Assembly (NCBI GenBank): GCA_014729455.1
Contig: WJJW01000357.1
Span: forward strand, 1-5,461
DNA from: Candidatus Eiseniibacteriota bacterium
GTDB lineage: Bacteria; Eisenbacteria; RBG-16-71-46; CAIMUX01; VGJL01
Direction of reading: 5' to 3'
Length of the DNA stretch: 5,461 nucleotides
Positions 1 through 5,389 of the stretch are shown piece by piece; the first letter of the stretch is position 1; every line of letters begins with the position of its first letter. The translations under genes were made by a program, and so were the position numbers. Under the pieces are notes generated by a model. That model had not been told where the DNA came from and did no database searches. It saw only the letters and a program-made list of their open reading frames with translations.

Positions 1-414
1 CTCCAGCGTCAGCCGGCAGCATCGACCCGGCGGGATCGGGCCGCCGTGCGGGCAGTGGGTCGGGTGGCCGAGAAACGCGCAGACCCGATCGCAGGCGTCC
101 TCGCTCAGGATGTGCTCGAAGACGCAGGCGGTCGCTTCCATCTCCCGCTGCTCCACCATCAGCACCGAATGCATCAACACCTCGGCGAGACGATGGCGGC
201 GGATCACCTGCGCGGCGCGCCGCAATCCCTCCGGAGTCAGGCGGAGCGGCCCCTCCGCCGACTCGACCGCTCCGCGGCGGGTCAGCTCATCGAGCAAGCC
301 GGCGGGATCCCGTTCGCGACATTCCGCGAGGAACGCCGCGCGGTCGCCCCCGCCGCGCTCCCGCATCAGGTAGAGCAGCTCGAGCCCCTCCTCGAGGCGT
401 TGCTGGTGGCTCAT
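1..414 (-). CDS. DtxR/IdeR-like metal-dependent regulator, 3' end outside window
   Basis: This is the N-terminal 138 residues of a protein open to the window edge. Its start is ATG at 414, overlapping the previous stop as ATGA, with a GAGGAG ribosome binding site about 10 bases upstream. Residues 56-138 match the DtxR metal-binding and dimerisation region: LTPEG (59-63), RRHRLAEVLM (72-81), ACVFEHILS (96-104) and LGHP..CPHG.PIP (115-128). Family knowledge places the DtxR metal ligands at His and Glu of HRLAE and at Cys-x-x-Glu-His, seen here as H74, E78, C97, E100 and H101. Cysteine rather than glutamate at position 97 is the iron-type (DtxR/IdeR) rather than the MntR pattern. The N-terminal winged helix (about 6-62) is a poor match and roughly three residues short between its helices. 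A C-C pair follows at 132-133. An SH3/FeoA-like domain probably follows outside the window (inference). Lying last in the visible feo operon, it is likely an iron sensor. Family assignment is strong; DNA binding is uncertain. Confidence 0.85.
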   Translation of the reverse strand, partial: MSHQQRLEEGLELLYLMRERGGGDRAAFLAECRERDPAGLLDELTRRGAVESAEGPLRLTPEGLRRAAQVIRRHRLAEVLMHSVLMVEQREMEATACVFEHILSEDACDRVCAFLGHPTHCPHGGPIPPGRCCRLTLE

Positions 415-641
415 CCCTTCTTCTCTCCTCTTCCTCCCCGGAGCTTCCGCAGGAGCCGGCCGAAGCCGGAGGCCAGCACCGAATGGACGACGAACTCGTA
501 TCCGCAGGCCGGGCAGCAGAGGATCTTGCATCCCGCGGCCAGCGGGCAGCCGCTCGCGCAGTGCTCCCGGTCGAGCGGAACCGGCTTGCCGCACAGGGGG
601 CAAGGGGTCGTCTCCCTCCTCGGCTCCGGCGCGTCCGTCAT
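411..641 (-). CDS. Small eight-cysteine zinc-ribbon-like protein, FeoB-linked
   Basis: This 76-residue protein is too short to place by domain, but its cysteine layout is clear. Cysteines stand at 14, 17, 28, 32, 38, 42, 43 and 46, forming CPLCG (14-18), HCASGCPLAAGC (27-38) and CCPACGYEF (42-50). The two CxxC knuckles (14/17 and 43/46) are separated by a cysteine-rich linker, which suggests a structural zinc ribbon, or two interleaved metal sites, or possibly an Fe-S or Fe2+ site. The tail (61-76) is strongly basic and could contact membrane lipid, RNA or the FeoB G domain. There is no signal peptide or membrane segment, so it is probably cytoplasmic. The ATG at 641 overlaps the feoB stop by four bases (ATGA), and its own stop overlaps the next start the same way, so it should be co-translated with feoB and the DtxR-like gene. 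It does not look like the FeoB-associated Cys-rich membrane protein (no transmembrane helix) nor like winged-helix FeoC. Its function is unknown; a role in Fe2+ handling or FeoB assembly is inferred from context. Confidence 0.85.
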   Translation of the reverse strand: MTDAPEPRRETTPCPLCGKPVPLDREHCASGCPLAAGCKILCCPACGYEFVVHSVLASGFGRLLRKLRGGRGEKKG

Positions 642-2764
642 CCGATCCCCGCGAAGCGCAGCACGCGCAGGAGGACCCCGCCGACCAGGAACGCGAACGG
701 GAAGATGAACAGGACCATCCCGGCGGCGATCTTGGCTCCGTGCTCCTTGGCGATCACGAAGACGTGGGCGATGCACGGAACGAAGAGCGTGATCACCACC
801 ATGCTGACCAGGACCTGCACGGAATCGAGGATCCGGTCCGGCCCGGTCGCAGCCTGCAGCAGGAAGACCGCCCCGTAGTCGCGCCGCAGGAACCCGACCA
901 GGAACGCCTCGGTCGTCTGCGCGGGCAGGCCGAGCCATCCCTGGACGAGCGGCGAGGCGAGACGCTCGAGGGCCGGCAGCGCGCCGGTCCGGTCCAATCC
1001 GAAAAGCAGAAGGGTGCCCAGGACGAACAGCGGGATCACCTCCCGCAGGTACCACTCGATCCGGGCGAGGGTCTTCAGGACGATGTTGCCGAGCACCGGC
1101 GTACGGATCGGCGGGATCTCCAGGAGGAAGTCGGACGACGGCCCCCGGATCACCCTCGAGGAGAGCCAGCCGACGGAGAGCATCACCCCGGTGATCACCA
1201 CCAGCCAGAGGATCGCATCGAGGAACGAGACCGAGGTGAGCATCGCCAGGAGGACTCCGAGCTGCGCGGAGCAGGGGACGCCGAGGGCGAGCAAGAGGGT
1301 GACGATCAGTCGCTGCTTGCGGGTGTCCAGGATCCGGGTGGTCAAGGTCGCCATCGTGTCGCAGCCGAGACCGAGGACCATCGGCAGGACGGCGCGCCCG
1401 TTCAGCCCGAGCATCCGGAAGATGTCGTTGACCATGACCGCGAGACGGGGAAGGTAGCCGGTGTCCTCGAGGATGCTGAAGAGCAGGAAGAAGGTCGCCA
1501 CGATCGGCAGGACGATCGCGAAGCCGTAGGCGATCGCCATCGTGAAGACGCCGTACGGTCCGACGAACAGGTCGTGGATGAACCGGAAGATCTCCTGCAC
1601 GGCGGTGAGCGGTTCGGTCGTCTCGTACTCCGGCGTCGTGACGGTCCGGGACCAGTCGATTCCCGTCTCGATCCCGTGGACCGGCGTCAGCGGAACCTCC
1701 AGGACGACCTCCACCTCCTCGTGCGCGTGCGTGTGCGGAAACGGCAGGATCGCGTCGACCCCCTCGATCGCCAGGGGGCTCAGCACCTGCCCGAAGAGGC
1801 CGGTCTCCAGGAGGTCCACCATCGTTCCGGCGCCGAAGAGCCCGACGAACCAGAAGGTCGCCGCCAGGACCAAGGCCAGCACCGCGATTCCGCGCACCGG
1901 ATCGGTCGACCAGCGGCCGACGCGATGCCGCCAGCCGGCGCGCGGCGTGGTCGAGGGGACGTAGCACTCCTGCAACAGGGCGTCGATCGCCTCCAGATGG
2001 CTCGTCTGGATCGCGTTGGCGAGCGATCCCTCGAAACGGCGCGACAGATCGAGGCGGATCTCCTCGCACCGCTCCACCGCATCGTCCCCGACCAGGCTCC
2101 GCAGCCGCGGGATCACGGTCCGGTCTCCGGAGAGGTACAGCACCGCGAGGAAGCGGGGGTCGGCCGGCGCCCCTCGCAGATGGGGGACGAGCGCGTCGAT
2201 CGCCTGCTCGATCGGCGCGGCGTAACGGGCCGACAGGTTCGGGCGCGCCGCGTTGGCGAGGCGGTTGCGGAGCCCGCGGATCCCCTGGCGGCGGACGGCC
2301 ACCGTCTCGACGACCGGCACGCCGAGCCGTGCCGCGAGGCGGTCCGTGTCGATCTTGACGCCCCGGGAGCGGGCCTCGTCCATCATGTTCAGCGCGAGCA
2401 CCGTCGAGCGGCCCATCAGGGCGAGCTCGAGGGTGAGGGCGAGCGTGCGGCGAAGGTTCTTCGCGTCTCCGACCTGGACGATCGTCCCGGCCGGTTCCTC
2501 GAGGAGCAGGTCGCGCGTGACCCGCTCGTCCTCCGACATCGGGATCAGATGATTGGTCCCGGGCGTGTCGATCAGGACGGTCTCCTGCGGGAGCCCGGTC
2601 ACGGCGCCGCGGGTCACCTCGATCGTGGTTCCGGGATAGTTGGAGACCTGCACGTAGCGTCCGGTGAGGACCCCGAAGAGCACGCTCTTGCCGACGTTCG
2701 GATTCCCGACGAGCAGGATCGGCTCGGGCTGGTTCTCCTCGGGACGAAGCGCGCGTTCGGCCAT
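638..2764 (-). CDS. feoB: Ferrous iron transporter FeoB
   Basis: This is a full-length (708-residue) inner-membrane Fe2+ transporter with an N-terminal G-protein domain. Visible G motifs are G1 GNPNVGKS (20-27), G2 around YPGTT (43-47), G3 DTPG (66-69) and G4 NMMD (126-129). A helical GDI-like spacer follows (about 170-275). The membrane domain begins with a helix at about 292-315. A non-membrane loop (about 335-395) carries H344, H346 and H348. Further helices lie near 402-430, 488-510, 514-535, 572-590, 652-672 and 680-702. Gate-type motifs are GLGCDTMAT (465-473), GVPCSAQLG (495-503) and VPCIAH (662-667), with GFLRRDYGA (624-632) between. These differ from the E. coli-type GCNVPA motif and mark a distinct FeoB subtype. 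The ATG directly abuts the fur stop, and GAGAGGG (2773-2779) stands 8 bases upstream as the ribosome binding site. No separate feoA is visible. Expression is probably controlled by the Fur box upstream of fur. Confidence 0.97.
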   Translation of the reverse strand: MAERALRPEENQPEPILLVGNPNVGKSVLFGVLTGRYVQVSNYPGTTIEVTRGAVTGLPQETVLIDTPGTNHLIPMSEDERVTRDLLLEEPAGTIVQVGDAKNLRRTLALTLELALMGRSTVLALNMMDEARSRGVKIDTDRLAARLGVPVVETVAVRRQGIRGLRNRLANAARPNLSARYAAPIEQAIDALVPHLRGAPADPRFLAVLYLSGDRTVIPRLRSLVGDDAVERCEEIRLDLSRRFEGSLANAIQTSHLEAIDALLQECYVPSTTPRAGWRHRVGRWSTDPVRGIAVLALVLAATFWFVGLFGAGTMVDLLETGLFGQVLSPLAIEGVDAILPFPHTHAHEEVEVVLEVPLTPVHGIETGIDWSRTVTTPEYETTEPLTAVQEIFRFIHDLFVGPYGVFTMAIAYGFAIVLPIVATFFLLFSILEDTGYLPRLAVMVNDIFRMLGLNGRAVLPMVLGLGCDTMATLTTRILDTRKQRLIVTLLLALGVPCSAQLGVLLAMLTSVSFLDAILWLVVITGVMLSVGWLSSRVIRGPSSDFLLEIPPIRTPVLGNIVLKTLARIEWYLREVIPLFVLGTLLLFGLDRTGALPALERLASPLVQGWLGLPAQTTEAFLVGFLRRDYGAVFLLQAATGPDRILDSVQVLVSMVVITLFVPCIAHVFVIAKEHGAKIAAGMVLFIFPFAFLVGGVLLRVLRFAGIG

Positions 2765-3244
2765 CTAGGAAGCCCTCTCGGCCCGGTGTGCGGAGACCTT
2801 CGCGCAGTCGGCGCAGGTACCGTAGATCTCGTGGACGTGATCGTGCAGCGCGAATCCCAGCTCGTGGGCGATCCGCTCCTGGATCCGCTCGAACCGCGGA
2901 TCGAAGAACTCCTCGATCCGCCCGCAGGAGGTGCAGACGATGTGGTCGTGGTGGCCCCGATCGAGGAGGATCTCGTAGAGGTCACGCTCCTTGCCGAGAC
3001 GCGCCTTCCGCAGGATCCCGCATTCCTCGAACAGGGCGAGGGTCCGGTAGGCGGTCGCCCGGCTGGTCTTGCGTCCGGAGCGCCGCGCCCGGAGGAGCAG
3101 CTCGTCGGCGTCGAAGTGCGCCGGCGAGGCGAGCGCCAGGCGGAGCAGCTCCAGCCTCTCCGGGGTCGAGCGGAGGCCGCGTTCCCGGAGGAACCGTCGA
3201 AGCAGCCGCGCCGCAGCCTCATACGAACCGATCGTCTGAGCCGT
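2765..3244 (-). CDS. fur: Fur-family ferric uptake regulator with non-canonical start
   Basis: Translation of this strand gives a clear Fur-family repressor of about 159 residues. Numbered from the proposed ACG start at 3244, it shows GLRSTPERLELL (23-34), HFDADEL (43-49), the recognition helix SRATAYRTLALFEE (61-74), and the regulatory metal region DLYE (88-91) and HHDHIVC (98-104). It also has CxxC pairs at C104/C107 and C144/C147 and HDHVHEIYG (134-142). In this family the histidine/glutamate residues bind Fe2+ or another regulatory metal and the CxxC pairs hold structural zinc. The frame has no ATG, GTG or TTG between the upstream TGA (3274-3276) and the stop TAG at 2765-2767. A purine-rich ribosome binding site, GGAGGGG (3251-3257), ends 6 bases before ACG 3244 and 3 bases before ACG 3247; ATT 3268 and ATC 3232 are badly placed. 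The start is therefore an inference, or the start codon is mutated or misread. The gene heads the feoB operon and is probably autoregulated by the Fur box at 3269-3283. Confidence 0.88.
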   Translation of the reverse strand, partial: TAQTIGSYEAAARLLRRFLRERGLRSTPERLELLRLALASPAHFDADELLLRARRSGRKTSRATAYRTLALFEECGILRKARLGKERDLYEILLDRGHHDHIVCTSCGRIEEFFDPRFERIQERIAHELGFALHDHVHEIYGTCADCAKVSAHRAERAS

Positions 3245-3250
3245 CGTCTT

Positions 3251-3257
3251 CCCCTCC
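3251..3257 (-). promoter_or_regulatory. Ribosome binding site of fur
   Basis: On the minus strand this reads GGAGGGG within the run GGGGAGGGGAAG. It is the only good Shine-Dalgarno match upstream of the conserved Fur coding region. It favours initiation at ACG 3244 (6-base spacing) or ACG 3247 (3-base spacing), and argues against ATT 3268, which lies upstream of it, and ATC 3232, 18 bases away. Confidence 0.55.
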
Positions 3258-3268
3258 CCGCGCCTAAT

Positions 3269-3283
3269 TGAGACTCAGTTTCA
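3269..3283. promoter_or_regulatory. Fur box (7-1-7 inverted repeat)
   Basis: The plus strand reads TGAGACTCAGTTTCA. The left arm TGAGACT and the reverse complement of the right arm, TGAAACT, agree at 6 of 7 positions around a central C. This is the 7-1-7 layout of known Fur operators (TGATAATNATTATCA type), and the site lies in an AT-richer patch of otherwise GC-rich DNA. It sits just upstream of fur and a few bases downstream of the predicted -10, where Fe2+-Fur would block transcription. The assignment is by pattern and context. Confidence 0.7.
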
Positions 3284-3294
3284 TTTAGCAGGTT

Positions 3295-3324
3295 AGCGTA
3301 CTTCTTCACGAGCCGGTCTGTCAA
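3295..3324 (-). promoter_or_regulatory. Predicted sigma70-type promoter of the fur-feoB operon
   Basis: On the minus strand a perfect -35 hexamer TTGACA (3319-3324) is followed by an 18-base spacer and TACGCT (3295-3300), which matches the -10 consensus at only 3 of 6 positions. Transcription would start near 3288, just before the Fur box, leaving a leader of about 40 bases to the fur ribosome binding site and start. The perfect -35 and the operator position are the main support; the -10 is weak. Confidence 0.5.
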
Positions 3325-3351
3325 CGGTCCAAGCCGTTCCGTCGCCGATCC

Positions 3352-3380
3352 TTGCGGGGCAGGGTCGGCCGTGCTAGGGT
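3352..3380 (+). promoter_or_regulatory. Possible promoter for the beta-barrel gene
   Basis: TTGCGG (3352-3357) is separated by 17 bases from TAGGGT (3375-3380). The -10 is preceded by TGC (3372-3374), giving an extended -10 form. Each hexamer matches consensus at three positions, so support comes mainly from the spacing and the TGn element. A transcript starting near 3387 would have a short leader containing the AAGGAGG ribosome binding site (3403-3409) before the start at 3419. Confidence 0.4.
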
Positions 3381-3418
3381 GCCTGCGGCCTGGCGAGGGC
3401 CCAAGGAGGGGAGAAGCG

Positions 3419-4039
3419 ATGAGACGGATCCTGTGTCTGTGCTTCGCGGTTCTGGTGCCGGTGCTCCCGGCGGCCCGACCGGCCGGAGCGGAAGCGAAGA
3501 TCGCGCTCGACGTCGGGGGCGGCCTGATCGCCGGAGGGTATTTCGAGGAGCTCCGTCACGACTGGCGCGTCGGTCCGGGCGGAACCCTGTTCGTTCAGCT
3601 CCCGTTGCAGAACAGCCTCGAGGCCCGCCTCTCCGGATCGATGCAGTGGAACGACGGGACCCTTCGCGAAGCGACCGGAGACGGCGAGCCGAACCTCGGC
3701 CAGCGTCCCGGGGATCTGACCGACACCTTCCGGCGCACGTCGGTCGAGGCGGCACTGCTCTGGCGGGTCGAGCCGCGGGCGATCGGGCAGGTCGGCGTCC
3801 CGTACGTCGGGGCCGGCGTCTCGACCTACGAGCTCGCGGCGAAGTACAGCACCCCCGAGGGAGACCGGGAGTGGACCGAGTGGGAGCCGGGCGGGCACTT
3901 CCTCGCCGGGGTCCGCTTCTACCGCACCTCCGGCCTGTTCCTTTCGATGGAGGGGAAGCTCCATGGGATCGACGCCCCGGACGACTGGATCTACGCCTAC
4001 GAGGGAGCGGTCCTGATCGGCTGGATGATCGGTCCGTAG
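3419..4039 (+). CDS. Secreted outer-membrane beta-barrel-like protein
   Basis: This is a 206-residue protein with a typical signal peptide: basic MRR, a hydrophobic core at 4-19 and a probable cleavage after AGA (22-24). The mature part has alternating hydrophobic and polar stretches with glycine and aromatic residues, as in small eight-stranded barrels. Examples are near 28-42 (IALDVGGGLIAGGYF), 59-74 (LFVQL..), 103-115, 120-135 (QVGVPYVGAGVSTYEL), 158-180 (HFLAGVRFYR..LFLSMEGKL) and the C-terminal segment with YEGAVLIGWMIG. I do not recognise a specific family or ligand. The ATG at 3419 was chosen because AAGGAGG lies 9 bases upstream and the signal peptide begins there; an in-frame GTG at 3371 falls inside the predicted promoter. 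It is transcribed away from the iron operon and lies 12 bases upstream of the SpoIID-like gene. The role could be a surface barrel or a porin-like protein. The secreted barrel call is fairly good; its function is unknown. Confidence 0.8.
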   Translation: MRRILCLCFAVLVPVLPAARPAGAEAKIALDVGGGLIAGGYFEELRHDWRVGPGGTLFVQLPLQNSLEARLSGSMQWNDGTLREATGDGEPNLGQRPGDLTDTFRRTSVEAALLWRVEPRAIGQVGVPYVGAGVSTYELAAKYSTPEGDREWTEWEPGGHFLAGVRFYRTSGLFLSMEGKLHGIDAPDDWIYAYEGAVLIGWMIGP

Positions 4040-4051
4040 GCGGGCTCCCGC

Positions 4052-5389
4052 ATGGGATCGGGCCGGACGGATCCTCGGGGAGGGTGGGCCGGCCGCGGCT
4101 CGGCTCTCCTGATCGCTTTCCTTCTGGTCGGTTGCGCGTCCCGACCGGCCCCGCCCCCCGCGGACCCGGACGCTTCCCCGGCCCGGGAGGATCCGCGATC
4201 CCAGGGACCGATCCCCCTGGTCCGCGTCGGGATCGCGCCCGACGTCTCCCTCGCCGTCCTCTCCGCCGATGGAGCCTGGGCGGTCGGGATCATGGGGCGG
4301 GCCGGGTCGGCCGAGGCGATCCCCGCCGGCGCCTCGCTGCGCTTCCATGCGCGGGGAGGATCCCTCCACCTCGACGGACTGGGAACGACGCGCGCGATCG
4401 GATCCGACACGCTCTACGCGTATCCGAAGGACCGTGGATCGACCCGCCTGTCGGTCGGTTCGACGCGCTACCGCGGCGAGATGCTCGTCTTCGCCAGCGG
4501 GGAGGATCGGCTGACCGTCGTCAACGTCGTCGATCTCGAGTCGTACCTGCGCGGGGTGGTCCCCGCGGAGATCGGTCGCTCCGGTCCCGAACGGATCGAG
4601 GCGGTCAAGGCGCAAGCGGTCGCGGCCCGCACGTATACCCTGGCGAACATGAGCCGCTGGCGGTCGCGCGGATTCGATCTGCTCGCCACCGTCGCGGATC
4701 AGGTCTACCTCGGGGCGGACGGGGAACGGGCCGACGTCGATGAAGCGGTCCGGGCGACCACCGGAGTGGTCGCCCTGCACGAGGGGCGGCCGATCCTCGC
4801 CTATTACAGCTCCACCTGCGGAGGGATCACCGCGGGGCCGGAGACCGTCTGGGGAAAGCAGGCGCGCCCGTACCTGAAGGCGCGGCGCTGTCGTGCGCGA
4901 CGCGGAGCGGACTCCTTCTGCGCGCCCTCGCCGTACTACCGATGGATCGAAGTCTGGGACGGGCCGGTGCTCGAGACGATCCTGAAACGAACGTTGCCCG
5001 GAGCGACCGGAGAAGGGGATCCGGAGAGCTGGGGACGGCTCGTCGACCTGGAGATCGAGAAGCGGTCGAACGACAAGCGGGTCGAGGAGCTGGAGATCCG
5101 GTTCGAGAAGCGGCGGATCACGATCGGCGGGGACGCGATCCGATGGGTCCTGCGTCGTCCGGACGGCGGCTCGCTGCGCAGCGCGCTCCTGCTCGAGATC
5201 CAGGTGGAGGAGAAGGAGGGACGGGCGAACCGGGTCGCGGTCCGCGGCGCCGGGTTCGGCCACGGCGTCGGCCTGTGCCAGTACGGAGCGATCGGAATGG
5301 CCCGGGCCGGAGTCGACTACCTGCAGATCCTCCGGTTCTACTACCGCGGCGTGCGGCTGGTTCGCGCGTACCGGGCATGGCCGGCCTGA
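4052..5389 (+). CDS. SpoIID/LytB-domain lipoprotein, probable peptidoglycan lytic transglycosylase
   Basis: This 445-residue protein has an N-terminal lipoprotein signal: arginines at 5, 9 and 15, a hydrophobic stretch 18-27 and lipobox LVGC with C28 as the lipidation site. A proline-rich linker follows (about 31-45). The SpoIID domain covers about 150-435. It includes DLESYLRGVVPAEI with E173, the position of the catalytic acid in SpoIID enzymes, then AVKAQAVAARTY, VWGKQARPYL, and the C-terminal signature GAGFGHGVGLCQYGA containing H404 and C409. Family members cleave glycan strands, often denuded ones, by lytic transglycosylation; in sporeformers SpoIID acts in engulfment and in other bacteria in cell-wall turnover. 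Here it is expected to be membrane-anchored and facing the periplasm. C256 lies in SSTCGG, and a C280/C290 pair flanks an arginine-rich insertion before the conserved SPYYRW. ATG 4052 is the natural start because it gives the lipoprotein signal, though its ribosome binding site is weak, suggesting coupling to the gene 12 bases upstream. Family call is strong; substrate is inferred. Confidence 0.93.
   Translation: MGSGRTDPRGGWAGRGSALLIAFLLVGCASRPAPPPADPDASPAREDPRSQGPIPLVRVGIAPDVSLAVLSADGAWAVGIMGRAGSAEAIPAGASLRFHARGGSLHLDGLGTTRAIGSDTLYAYPKDRGSTRLSVGSTRYRGEMLVFASGEDRLTVVNVVDLESYLRGVVPAEIGRSGPERIEAVKAQAVAARTYTLANMSRWRSRGFDLLATVADQVYLGADGERADVDEAVRATTGVVALHEGRPILAYYSSTCGGITAGPETVWGKQARPYLKARRCRARRGADSFCAPSPYYRWIEVWDGPVLETILKRTLPGATGEGDPESWGRLVDLEIEKRSNDKRVEELEIRFEKRRITIGGDAIRWVLRRPDGGSLRSALLLEIQVEEKEGRANRVAVRGAGFGHGVGLCQYGAIGMARAGVDYLQILRFYYRGVRLVRAYRAWPA

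Noticed and set aside
46..708. Plus-strand 220-codon frame at the left edge
   Set aside because: It lies opposite the DtxR-like and cysteine-rich genes, whose family motifs are clear on the minus strand.
411..2069. Minus-strand 552-codon frame overlapping feoB
   Set aside because: Only its last 76 residues (from ATG 641) are a real protein. The part over feoB is arginine/proline-rich and lies in the wrong frame.
740..3271. Very long plus-strand open frame (843 codons) opposite feoB and fur
   Set aside because: It is antisense to two clearly recognisable genes, and its translation is a low-complexity mix of D, R, E, Q and P with no domains. This is typical of an open antisense frame in high-GC DNA.
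3262..3284. Tiny ORF starting ATG over the Fur box (MKLSLN then stop)
   Set aside because: It has no ribosome binding site and is six codons long, inside the operator. It was considered as a leader peptide that might rescue the fur start, but nothing supports this.
2614..3324. Minus-strand 236-codon frame starting with TTG at 3324
   Set aside because: It is out of frame with the conserved Fur protein, its start codon is the -35 TTGACA box, and its product is rich in R and S without motifs.
3371..3418. Earlier GTG start for the beta-barrel gene
   Set aside because: It falls in the predicted -10 region and would bury the signal peptide. The strong ribosome binding site at 3403-3409 selects ATG 3419.
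3374..5263. Minus-strand 629-codon frame opposite the barrel and SpoIID-like genes
   Set aside because: It is antisense to a gene with unmistakable SpoIID motifs, and its composition is charged and low complexity.
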